Shown here piece by piece: positions 45,455-52,807 of a DNA stretch of 64,000 bases. The translations under genes were made by a program, and so were the position numbers. Position 1 is the first letter of the stretch; every line of letters starts with the position of its first letter. Source of the stretch: an uncultured Acidaminococcus sp. (GTDB lineage Bacteria > Bacillota > Negativicutes > Acidaminococcales > Acidaminococcaceae); NCBI GenBank assembly GCA_900554515.1, contig USHN01000002.1:1-64000 (forward strand). The letters run 5' to 3'. The notes below the pieces were generated by a model that did no database searches, was not told the DNA's origin, and saw only the letters and a list, made by a program, of their open reading frames with translations.

Positions 45455-45478
45455 CGAAGTAAAATAACAGGTTAACAT
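45448..45478 (-). promoter_or_regulatory. Possible BirA operator at bioB
   Basis: GTTAACAT (45471-45478) and an imperfect inverted partner AAGTCAAC (45448-45455), 15 bases apart, overlapping the -35. Firmicute BirA sites have GTTAAC-type half-sites about 15 bases apart, so biotin repression is plausible. One arm is degenerate. Confidence 0.3.
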
Positions 45479-45510
45479 AAAAAGAACCATCCCCTTACAG
45501 GATGATTCTT
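45479..45510 (-). terminator. Terminator of the nadE-queT unit (minus strand)
   Basis: On the minus strand AAGAATCATCC pairs with GGATGGTTCTT (G-U pairs allowed), ending in a T-run at 45483-45479. Confidence 0.75.
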
Positions 45511-45537
45511 AAAATAATAGCTTGCAGCGATGTTGCG

Positions 45538-46029
45538 TCAGCCGCAGAGCAACGCTTTGCAAAAAGCATTTTTCAGCAAGAGCCGCATGACAAGCGTCCC
45601 TAATACGGTAACACTGAGCAGTTCTCCCGCGCCGATGTATACCATAGCGGCCCCCACAGAAAGATCCGGGGGAAGCTGGGAAAAAGCGGCCAGTTCTGCC
45701 CCGATGAGCACCCCGTTGCTAAGTACAGGCAGCAAAGAAGCCAAAAAAACTGTCTTCATGTAGCGCATGGGGAAAATGCCCAGAAACGTGGCCAGTGTCC
45801 CAATAAGCATATCCGGCAAGCCAAAAGGACTTCCCATATTGGCTAAAAAACAGCCTATGGTGAGGCCCGGGATCCAGCGAGGGTTGAAAAATGCCAGAAG
45901 GGTCAGACATTCGGAAAAGCGTATCTGCACAGGACCGTAGCTGAGGGGAGAAAGTCCGATGGTTAAAGCGGCATAGATGGCTGCCAAAATGGCATTGCGC
46001 AGCAGCCAGTGTTCATTTTCTATCATCAT
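45538..46029 (-). CDS. QueT-family ECF transporter substrate-binding membrane protein
   Basis: 163 residues, five to six membrane spans. Motifs of the QueT (PF06177) family: GPVQIRFSECLTLLAFF and GLTIGCFLANMGSPFGLPDMLIGTLATFLG. Named from association with preQ1 riboswitches, so queuosine-precursor uptake is the default idea; here there is no riboswitch and the gene overlaps the end of nadE by four bases (ATGA), so another ligand cannot be excluded. The energising ECF module is not encoded here. Confidence 0.85.
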   Translation of the reverse strand: MMIENEHWLLRNAILAAIYAALTIGLSPLSYGPVQIRFSECLTLLAFFNPRWIPGLTIGCFLANMGSPFGLPDMLIGTLATFLGIFPMRYMKTVFLASLLPVLSNGVLIGAELAAFSQLPPDLSVGAAMVYIGAGELLSVTVLGTLVMRLLLKNAFCKALLCG

Positions 46030-47942
46030 TGAGCGGCTCCTAAAAGTTTTGCTTTTAATGCGTTATACTTCCGGGAATAAAATGGCGGCAGCTGGGACTC
46101 CCGGTGATCATAGCCGTAGGCCCGTTTGGAAATGGCAAGGATAGGGGGCGCCTGGATTCGTTTGGCGACGGCAATCCCGGCAAACTGTTTCCACCACCGT
46201 TCCAAATCTGCAATAAACGAAGCGGCATCGGGAAATAGTTTCTTCACCAATCCTTTTTCACAGCCAATATGTTCTTCTACGGTGCCGCTTATGTACCATT
46301 CCAATACTTCTTCCGGACTGGTCTTGTACCAGCTTTCTACAAACTGCTGCAGCAGATAATCGTGGTAGGGATACACCAGCGGGTCGCCGCCTTTTCCCAC
46401 GGCTTGGGCATCGGATAATTCCGCACTGGGCTTAATCACAAAGATTTCGTGGGGGATGACTTCCTTGTGAAAAACCTGCTTATTCAGGTAATGCCCCAGG
46501 GCATAGACCTGATGTTTCCACAAGTCGCCGATGAGCGCCAGCACGCCTGCGATATCCCCATAGAACGTAGCATAGCCCACGGTCATCTCCGCTTTGTTGG
46601 AATTGCAGGAGAACCCGCCTCCAAATACAGACGCCAGTCCTGCCAGAATGCGGGAACCCCGATCCCGTGCCTGGATATTTTCACTGGATAGGGGTGTAAC
46701 CGTCAGATGGGTGGTTTCTCCCGTGCCATAATGGTGGATCGGCGTCTGGTTAATCTGTGCCGTGGTGTTTTCCACGCTTTCCTGGATGGGGAAAATTCCG
46801 TACTGCGTGCCCAGTGCCTTAGCCATGCGACAGGCCAGATCTTTTGTCAGATCCGAGTTGTACCGGCTGGGCATATTTACCAAGAGAACATTATCTGCTC
46901 CTAAAATATCTACGTAAAAGGCTGCTGTCACTGCCGAATCAATGCCGCCGGACACGCCAATGGTCATTTTACGAATCCCTAGCTGTCCTAAAAACTTCGC
47001 AGCGCCATAGCGCAGGGCCGTGTAGATTTCTGCGATCTCGCTAGTATCGCCGCAAGGGGTGGCTACTTTAGTTTCCGACGTGAGGGAACCAGTTGCTATA
47101 TCCAATGTGGCCGTAAGCAGTGTTTCCGCAAAGGAAGGAGCGGCTGCCGCAATTTGGCCTGTTTTGCTATAGAAACAGCTGCAGCCATCGTAGGTAAAAA
47201 TATCTTTTCCGTTATTCTGTACGCCTACATTGTTGCAGTACACCAGAGGAAGCCCGCAGTCCCGTGCCTGCTTAGTAAAAAGACGGTTCCGTTTCTCGTT
47301 TTTGTGCAGGGTATAGGGGGAGCAGGAAATGTTGCACAAAATATCCGCCCCGTTTTCTGCCAGGAGCTTTGGCACGTTGTAGCAATAGTTTTCTGTCCAG
47401 CCGTCTTCACACAATAAAACACCTAATTTGACTTCCTGTCCACGGATTTTCACTGGCACAGGCTGTACCAGATCTTTGAGGGTAACCGTACTTCCTAATT
47501 CCGGCAGCAGCTTGGCAATGCTGTGAAAATACCGGCTGTCATCAAATTCCCGATAATCCGGCAGTGCCGTTTTGCTGATGAAAGGATAGGGCAGTCCGCC
47601 CCGGCACAATACTCCGTCCTGGGCAACGAAGGCGGCATTATATTTTCGGATGCGTCCGTCCTCGTTGACTTTGGCAGGGTCTGTGGCAATATTGCCGAAG
47701 ATTACGCAGATTCCTTCTGTGGCGGCAATGATTTCCTGCCCCCAGGCTTCACAGTCCGTGATAAAGGCTTTCTGCTCCCACAAATCTCCCAAAAGGTAGC
47801 CCGGTACCACGAGCTCTGGCAAAAGCAGGATATCGACCTGCTCTTTTTTTGCCCGGGCTATGGCTTCCAATGCTTTTTTCGTATTTTTCTCCGGGTTTGC
47901 CGGCGTGACTTCAATTTGTGCACATGCAATCTTAATATTCAT
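46026..47942 (-). CDS. nadE: Glutamine-dependent NAD+ synthase
   Basis: 638 residues from ATG 47942 (GGAG eight bases upstream; the longer open frame to 48053 has no matching site). N-terminal nitrilase-type glutaminase (CAQIEVTPANPEKN, LLLPELVVPGY, catalytic cysteine in LLCEDGW) and C-terminal synthetase with the ATP pyrophosphatase loop GVSGGIDSAV. It amidates nicotinic acid adenine dinucleotide using glutamine nitrogen. A possible minus-strand promoter has TATAAT at 47997-47992 with a weak -35. Confidence 0.95.
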   Translation of the reverse strand: MNIKIACAQIEVTPANPEKNTKKALEAIARAKKEQVDILLLPELVVPGYLLGDLWEQKAFITDCEAWGQEIIAATEGICVIFGNIATDPAKVNEDGRIRKYNAAFVAQDGVLCRGGLPYPFISKTALPDYREFDDSRYFHSIAKLLPELGSTVTLKDLVQPVPVKIRGQEVKLGVLLCEDGWTENYCYNVPKLLAENGADILCNISCSPYTLHKNEKRNRLFTKQARDCGLPLVYCNNVGVQNNGKDIFTYDGCSCFYSKTGQIAAAAPSFAETLLTATLDIATGSLTSETKVATPCGDTSEIAEIYTALRYGAAKFLGQLGIRKMTIGVSGGIDSAVTAAFYVDILGADNVLLVNMPSRYNSDLTKDLACRMAKALGTQYGIFPIQESVENTTAQINQTPIHHYGTGETTHLTVTPLSSENIQARDRGSRILAGLASVFGGGFSCNSNKAEMTVGYATFYGDIAGVLALIGDLWKHQVYALGHYLNKQVFHKEVIPHEIFVIKPSAELSDAQAVGKGGDPLVYPYHDYLLQQFVESWYKTSPEEVLEWYISGTVEEHIGCEKGLVKKLFPDAASFIADLERWWKQFAGIAVAKRIQAPPILAISKRAYGYDHRESQLPPFYSRKYNALKAKLLGAAQ

Positions 47943-48153
47943 ACGCATTTCTCCGTGATAGTACAAAGGTTGGCAGTTCTCATGATTCTTTATTATAACA
48001 AAACTGACACAGGGAAAACAATCTACTGAAAGGCAGCAACTCCCTGCATGCAAAAAATGTATATGCTACCGTTCCCTATAAGCATTTTACATTCACCATG
48101 AGAACTGCTAAGCTAAAGACAAAAGCAGGGAGAAGCCGATAGGAGGAAGTGAG

Positions 48154-48366
48154 ATGCTGGACCAAAGAGAAAGGCAGAATCTGGTGGATGCCGGGTGTAC
48201 GGAACATTTTGTGAAAGATTTTTCTGCGCTCCACACACCCCGGGAAAAAGTCTGCTGCCTTCGGCGCTATCGCAAAGATCTTTTGACACGACTGCATCAG
48301 CAGCAGGATAAGCTGGGGTGTTTGGATTATCTGATTTTCAAACTGGAAAAACAAATCAAAGACTGA
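48154..48366 (+). CDS. Small cytoplasmic protein of unknown function
   Basis: 70 residues. GGAGG before the ATG and close spacing to the cupin gene make it a credible gene. The C-terminal half (LRRYRKDLLTRLHQQQDKL, then CLDYLIFKLEK) resembles the helical dimerisation segment found after the DNA-binding domain in MerR-type regulators, without the winged helix; I recall similar small proteins next to reductase genes in Clostridia. Cysteines at 15, 34, 35 and 56 could be redox-active (inference). Function unknown. Confidence 0.7.
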   Translation: MLDQRERQNLVDAGCTEHFVKDFSALHTPREKVCCLRRYRKDLLTRLHQQQDKLGCLDYLIFKLEKQIKD

Positions 48367-48382
48367 AAAGGAGTGTTGTGGT

Positions 48383-48802
48383 ATGGATCTGGAAGATATC
48401 AAGAAAACGAGTCCTTTTGGTGTGGGGCCTTTTAACAAAGACTATGCCCAGTATTTTGACGGGGACAGCTATTTGAATACTGTGTCCGGCAAACAAGTCT
48501 ACGTGGGTAATGTGACGTTTGCTGCCGGGTGCCGTAACCATTGGCATATTCACCATGCCAGCAAAGGCGGCGGACAGATTTTGATCTGCACCTGTGGGAG
48601 AGGCTGGTATCAGGAATGGGGAAAACCGGCCCAGGAATTGCACCCGGGCGATGTGGTGAATATCCCTCCCGAAGTGAAGCATTGGCGTGGCGCCGCCAAA
48701 GACAGTGCCTTCCAGCACCTGGCCATTGAGGTTCCCGGAGAAAACACCAGCAATGAATGGTGTGAAGCGGTGGACGCAGACGAATACAATAAACTGAAGT
48801 AG
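48383..48802 (+). CDS. Cupin-domain protein
   Basis: 139-residue single cupin. The metal-binding motif 1 with clustered histidines (HWHIHHASKGGGQILIC) and motif 2 (LHPGDVVNIPPEVKHWRG) are intact, so a metal centre is likely. AAGGAG precedes the ATG, 16 bases after the small ORF. Cupins of this type are often beside carboxymuconolactone-decarboxylase-like genes, as here. Reaction unknown. Confidence 0.87.
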   Translation: MDLEDIKKTSPFGVGPFNKDYAQYFDGDSYLNTVSGKQVYVGNVTFAAGCRNHWHIHHASKGGGQILICTCGRGWYQEWGKPAQELHPGDVVNIPPEVKHWRGAAKDSAFQHLAIEVPGENTSNEWCEAVDADEYNKLK

Positions 48803-48826
48803 AGGGCCGATTACGGAGAAATACCC

Positions 48827-49276
48827 ATGAACGCACGAGGAAGCAAACGGTTCACGACGATCGCATTATCCATATTGTGTTTATTGGCTGGCAGTATGCA
48901 ATGGGGGGAAGCAGCAGTGAGTGAAAAAGAAACCAGAAAAGCAGTGAAAGTGGTACAAACAGCAGGACGGGACCATTTGGGAAGTTTTGCACCGGATTTT
49001 GCCCGGTACAACGATGATATCCTGTTTGGCGAAGTGTGGAGCAAAAACGATGTGCTGAGTCTTCACGATCGGAGCCTGGTTACGGTATCGGCGCTCGTGG
49101 CATCCGGTGTCACGGACAGCAGTTTGAAATTCCACATTATGAACGCCAAGAAAAATGGGGTTACCCAGGAAGAAATGGTTGCCATGATTACCCAGCTGGG
49201 ATTTTATGCCGGCTGGCCTAAAGCCTGGGCTGCCTTCGGCTATGCCAAAGAAGTTTACGCACCGGAAACGAAATAA
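48827..49276 (+). CDS. Exported carboxymuconolactone-decarboxylase-like (AhpD-fold) protein
   Basis: 149 residues. Residues 1-29 look like a Sec signal peptide (basic start, hydrophobic core, GEA before A30), so the protein should be periplasmic, which is unusual for this family. The mature part shows the CMD pattern (FGEVWSKNDVLSLHDRSLVTVSALVASG, then LKFHIMNAKKNGVTQEEM). The CxxC redox pair of AhpD is missing, which argues against peroxidase-reductase chemistry. Third gene of the cupin unit and closed by a terminator. Confidence 0.82.
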   Translation: MNARGSKRFTTIALSILCLLAGSMQWGEAAVSEKETRKAVKVVQTAGRDHLGSFAPDFARYNDDILFGEVWSKNDVLSLHDRSLVTVSALVASGVTDSSLKFHIMNAKKNGVTQEEMVAMITQLGFYAGWPKAWAAFGYAKEVYAPETK

Positions 49277-49282
49277 AAGCAA

Positions 49283-49324
49283 ACGCACCCCTATTGATTT
49301 GATAGGAGTGCGTAATTTTTTTTA
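49283..49324. terminator. Terminator after the cupin unit, shared with the LysR gene end
   Basis: ACGCAC-c-CCTAT pairs with ATAGG-a-GTGCGT (49283-49313), followed by a nine-T run that also contains the minus-strand LysR stop. Confidence 0.85.
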
Positions 49325-50224
49325 GGTCGTGGGCTGCCAATTTTCCACGTGCTTTTTCAGCCGCTGCAGGAAGGCTTCACAGGCACGGTTCATCAGCCGG
49401 TATTTCTTCCATATGACGACAGAAGTGGTGGAAAGCGCCGGTTCTAGCGGAATAAATTTCAGATCCATCCGGGGAAATTGGTCCAGCACTGTAACACTGA
49501 GACTGCTGGCGGTACCGCTGCGGATCAAGTGAGAGGCATTGCCAATCAGATCCATCCAGCCCACAACGGTAAGCCGGTCGGTCGTGACTTTTCCCTGTGA
49601 CCAGGTTTCCAGATCAAAGCTTTTATTATGAATGCGGGCCGGAAGAATAAGGGGAATCTGGGGCAGCAGTTCCGGCGTGATCGCTTGGTACTGCGCCCAG
49701 GGACTATGGATGGACGTTACAATTCCCACTTGGTCTTTTTCCGGTAAGCGGATATATTCATAGTCTTCTACCTGGAAGGGTTCAATCATCAGGCCAAAAT
49801 CCAACAGGCCGTGGCTTAATTTTTCTTCGATAGTATCCACATTGCCGGTGGAAAGCTGAATGGTAAGCCTAGGATATTCACCCTTTAATTCCACAAAGGT
49901 ATCCGTTAAAAAATGCATGAGTACCGTTTCCCCGCCGCCAATGCGGATGGTCCCGGTCAGTTCCAGCGTATCCTCCTGGATTTCTTCCTTGGTCTGATGC
50001 ACCAGATCCAAAATTTCCTCCGCCCGCTGGCGCAGGTACATTCCTTCTTCTGTCAGGGTAGTACTGCGGTTGCCCCGGATGAATAATTTTTTGCCCAGTT
50101 CTTTTTCCAGGTCGGCCATCTGGCGGCTTAAGGTGGGCTGGGTCACGTATAAACTGTTGGCGGCTTCGGTCATATTGCCTTCCCGGGCCACTGCCAGAAA
50201 ATAGGTTAGGGTGCGAATCTCCAT
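49322..50224 (-). CDS. LysR-type transcriptional regulator
   Basis: 300 residues from ATG 50224 (AAGGAGG upstream on the minus strand). N-terminal winged helix (LTYFLAVAREGNMTEAANSLYVTQPTLSRQM) followed by a LysR co-inducer domain. It is divergent from the DUF362-flavodoxin operon, 160 bases between the two ATGs, and so is the natural candidate regulator of that operon and, by the shared box, of the reductase at 19550. The inducer cannot be inferred. Confidence 0.92.
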   Translation of the reverse strand: MEIRTLTYFLAVAREGNMTEAANSLYVTQPTLSRQMADLEKELGKKLFIRGNRSTTLTEEGMYLRQRAEEILDLVHQTKEEIQEDTLELTGTIRIGGGETVLMHFLTDTFVELKGEYPRLTIQLSTGNVDTIEEKLSHGLLDFGLMIEPFQVEDYEYIRLPEKDQVGIVTSIHSPWAQYQAITPELLPQIPLILPARIHNKSFDLETWSQGKVTTDRLTVVGWMDLIGNASHLIRSGTASSLSVTVLDQFPRMDLKFIPLEPALSTTSVVIWKKYRLMNRACEAFLQRLKKHVENWQPTT

Positions 50225-50298
50225 GGCGTCCTCCTTGCAATTCCATTTACAATATTTTACGCTTACAGGCAAAGGATTACAAGAAAAACAATGCAGAA

Positions 50299-50357
50299 AA
50301 CGTATAGCAGCCGTTTCTCAATAGGTATTGTACAGAGGAAAATCATTCTGTTACAAT
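50299..50357 (+). promoter_or_regulatory. Promoter with shared upstream box (copy A), likely LysR target
   Basis: TACAAT (50352-50357), with an extended TG, and a poor -35 (TGTACA). Upstream, AACGTATAGCAGC (50299-50311), two variable bases, TTTCTC (50314-50319) and GTATT (50325-50329). A palindrome CAATA-gg-TATTG (50319-50330) overlaps the -35 region. The box is repeated before the gene at 19550 without any gap change. Confidence 0.6.
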
Positions 50358-50384
50358 GAAATTACACATAGGAGGTGGATCCTT

Positions 50385-51497
50385 ATGACGACAATGTCCA
50401 GAAGGGACTTTTTAAAAGTGATGGGCGCTGGTGCGGCGGCGGTAGCTGCTGCCGGAGCAGGCGTTACCCTTGGGAACAAAGGGCAAAGTACAGCCAAAGC
50501 TGCGGAGAAGAATGCCAAGCCCGGTACAGGCGGTGATCATTACATTCCCCCAGCGGAGCGGGTAGGAGGCCAGTCCGTGGTCTTTTTTACCAAGGATTTA
50601 TCTGCTGCGGGCTTGGAGAAGATCTTTGCCAAGGTCAAACAAAATCTAAGCGGGAAAGTTGCCATTAAGCTGCATACGGGGGAGCCCCATGGCCCCAATA
50701 TTATTCCCCGCCCCTGGGTAAAAAATCTGATCGAAAAGGATCTGCCAGGAGCAACGATTGTAGAAACCAATACCTATTACGGTGGCGGCAGGGATACGAC
50801 AGAAAAGCATAGGGAAACCTTGAAAACCAACGGGTGGACCTTTGCCCCGGTGGATATTATGGATGAAGATGGCTACACCATTCTTCCCGTCAAAGGAGGA
50901 AAATGGTTTACCGAAATGGCCGTGGGCAAGCATATGCTGCAATATGATTCCCTGCTGGCATTGACCCACTTCAAGGGCCATACCATGGGCGGCTTCGGCG
51001 GTAGCGACAAAAATCTGGGGATTGGCTGCGCCGACGGCAAGGAAGGCAAACGTATGATTCACGCCGGCAACACGGGAAAGCAGTGGGGCGTGAATGAAGA
51101 AGAATTTATGGAACGGATGACCGAATCCACCAAAGCCACCGTGGATCACTTTGCGCCCCATATTGTGTATATCAATGTGATGCGGAACATGAGTGTATCC
51201 TGTGACTGCGAAGGTACGGCGGCCCAGCCGGTAGTTACTCCTAATGTAGGGATCCTGGCTTCTACGGATATTCTGGCCATTGACCAGGCTTCCGTGGATC
51301 TCATTTATGCCATGCCGGAACATTTCCGTCATGACCTGGTAGAAAGAATGGAATCCAGACATGGCCTGCGGCAGCTTACGTATATGAAAGAGCTGGGCAT
51401 GGGCAACGACCGGTATGTACTGCTGGATATTGACCAGGGAGATAAGGAAATATCCCTGCAGGATGCGGTGAAAGACGTAAAGCCGTTTAGAAAATAA
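50385..51497 (+). CDS. Tat-exported DUF362 protein
   Basis: 370 residues from ATG 50385 (AGGAGGT eight bases upstream). The N-terminus has a twin-arginine signal, SRRDFLK at 5-11, followed by an alanine-rich hydrophobic stretch; Tat export implies folding with a cofactor in the cytoplasm. The rest matches DUF362 (KVAIKLHTGEPHGPNIIPRPW, THFKGHTMGGFGGSDKNLGIGCADG, VSCDCEG). DUF362 domains are common with ferredoxin-like proteins, and the CDC cysteines and conserved histidines may hold metal or an iron-sulfur cluster (inference). Followed after 10 bases by the flavodoxin lipoprotein. Confidence 0.85.
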   Translation: MTTMSRRDFLKVMGAGAAAVAAAGAGVTLGNKGQSTAKAAEKNAKPGTGGDHYIPPAERVGGQSVVFFTKDLSAAGLEKIFAKVKQNLSGKVAIKLHTGEPHGPNIIPRPWVKNLIEKDLPGATIVETNTYYGGGRDTTEKHRETLKTNGWTFAPVDIMDEDGYTILPVKGGKWFTEMAVGKHMLQYDSLLALTHFKGHTMGGFGGSDKNLGIGCADGKEGKRMIHAGNTGKQWGVNEEEFMERMTESTKATVDHFAPHIVYINVMRNMSVSCDCEGTAAQPVVTPNVGILASTDILAIDQASVDLIYAMPEHFRHDLVERMESRHGLRQLTYMKELGMGNDRYVLLDIDQGDKEISLQDAVKDVKPFRK

Positions 51498-51507
51498 GGA
51501 GAAAATC

Positions 51508-52137
51508 ATGAAACTAAAAAAAGTAGCGGCACTGGCAACCATGGTGGTTGCATTATTTGCGGCAGCAGCCTGCGGCAATTCTGCCCCTGCTTCCGATAGC
51601 GGTAAAAGCACGGCGCCGGTGAGTGAAAAGGCACCGGCCAAGGCAAAGAAGGTACTGGTTGTCTATTATTCTGATACGGGACGGACGGAACAAGTGGCTA
51701 AGGCAGTTGCCTCTGTAACCAAAGGGGATCTCCTGAAACTTGTACCGGAGCAGCCTTACACAGCAGCTGACCTGGACTACAACAATAAAAGTAGCCGCGT
51801 AACAAAGGAACATGATACGGCTAAATTGCAGGACGAAGTGAAATTGACCAATGGCAAGCCGGCCAATTGGGCAGAATACGATACCGTGTTTGTGGGCTAC
51901 CCCATTTGGTGGGGCATCGCAGCCTGGCCGGTGAACCAGTTCTTTACCGGTAATGACTTTACCGGTAAAACCGTGATTCCTTTCGCCACTGCTTACAGCT
52001 CCGGCTTGGGCAAGAGCGCTGACCTTGTTAAAGAAAAAGCCGGCGGCAAAGGCACCTGGGTACAGGGTAAATGCTTTACCGGTTCTATCGACGATAAAGC
52101 CGTAACCGACTGGGTAGGCAGCCTGGGCGTACAATAA
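51508..52137 (+). CDS. Flavodoxin-like lipoprotein
   Basis: 209 residues. Type II signal peptide with lipobox AAAC (C22), then an alanine/proline/serine-rich tether (about 23-46) and a flavodoxin domain: FMN phosphate loop YYSDTGRTEQVAK (54-66), VGYPIWWGIAAWP around 130-142 and a C-terminal FATAYSSGLG segment, typical of the Flavodoxin_4 group. Flavodoxins are normally cytoplasmic; this one should sit on the outside of the inner membrane or on the outer membrane, where it could carry electrons to or from the DUF362 partner. GGAG precedes the ATG. Confidence 0.88.
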   Translation: MKLKKVAALATMVVALFAAAACGNSAPASDSGKSTAPVSEKAPAKAKKVLVVYYSDTGRTEQVAKAVASVTKGDLLKLVPEQPYTAADLDYNNKSSRVTKEHDTAKLQDEVKLTNGKPANWAEYDTVFVGYPIWWGIAAWPVNQFFTGNDFTGKTVIPFATAYSSGLGKSADLVKEKAGGKGTWVQGKCFTGSIDDKAVTDWVGSLGVQ

Positions 52138-52144
52138 TCTTTAT

Positions 52145-52180
52145 GACTCTCTTCCTCTAGCAGGGAGAGAGTATTTTTTG
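52145..52180 (+). terminator. Terminator after the DUF362-flavodoxin operon
   Basis: ACTCTCT-t-CCT pairs with AGG-g-AGAGAGT (52146-52172), then a six-T run. Confidence 0.9.
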
Positions 52181-52253
52181 TGAAATTTTGTCATTATCGC
52201 CGCACGAAAAGGCTGATTTCCCAAATGGCCTTCCTAAATGCAGGGCTTTTCGC

Positions 52254-52259
52254 TATAAT
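52254..52259 (+). promoter_or_regulatory. Possible -10 element of the PC4-like gene
   Basis: Perfect TATAAT, 48 bases before the ATG at 52308; the -35 (TTCCTA at 52231-52236) is weak. Confidence 0.35.
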
Positions 52260-52307
52260 GGAAAAAAAGCCGGTACCGTAATCGGCGAAATAAAAGGAGA
52301 AAAAATA

Positions 52308-52544
52308 ATGGCAGAATTTCACTACGGAATCGCAAAAGAGATGGGCGTCCTGTCTACCAGCAAGAGTGGCTGGACCAAAGAACTCAATCTGGTCAGCTAC
52401 AACGGAAAACCTCCCAAATTTGATATCCGGGAATGGGCGCCAGGACGGGAAAAAATGGGACGGGGTGTCACGTTAAATGAGCAGGAAGCCAAAGACCTGT
52501 GCAAGCTTTTGTTCCACTACTTCAAAACCCAGGCGGAAAAATAA
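52308..52544 (+). CDS. PC4/YdbC-family single-strand DNA-binding protein
   Basis: 78 residues; ATG 52308 with GGAG eight bases upstream. The whole sequence follows the bacterial PC4-like family: VLSTSKSGWTKELNLVSYNG, then PPKFDIREWAPGREKMGRG and GVTLNEQEAKDL. Homologues bind single-stranded DNA and are related to the eukaryotic coactivator PC4; in bacteria the role is uncertain. Single-gene unit. Confidence 0.9.
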   Translation: MAEFHYGIAKEMGVLSTSKSGWTKELNLVSYNGKPPKFDIREWAPGREKMGRGVTLNEQEAKDLCKLLFHYFKTQAEK

Positions 52545-52645
52545 ATTGGGTCATAAATTGTAAAAACGTGGCTATTATTTCCAAGGGGAACTTCTAACCA
52601 TATCCAACTAACAAAAAGCAACGCCGTCATGTTGCAAAAGAAACA

Positions 52646-52674
52646 TTGAAAGGTACTGGATGGCATGGTATAAT
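52646..52674 (+). promoter_or_regulatory. Predicted promoter of the thiolase-acyl-CoA dehydrogenase unit
   Basis: TTGAAA (52646-52651), 17 bases, perfect and extended TGGTATAAT (TATAAT at 52669-52674). A second TATAAT lies at 52681-52686. Leaves a leader of about 125 bases. Confidence 0.75.
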
Positions 52675-52807
52675 GTGGGTATAATCGAGTGCATAAGTAA
52701 AAACTATTGCACGGGATTTGGCAGGTCAATCAGTGACAGAGCAGGAAACCCTTGATGTTCTGGCACTAGACCTATTGTCCAAACAAATTCAGAAGGGATG
52801 GTATGTT

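Noticed and set aside
47943..48153. Riboswitch in the nadE/cupin divergent region
   Set aside because: No conserved riboswitch core could be recognised; only a weak promoter and a spaced inverted repeat are visible.
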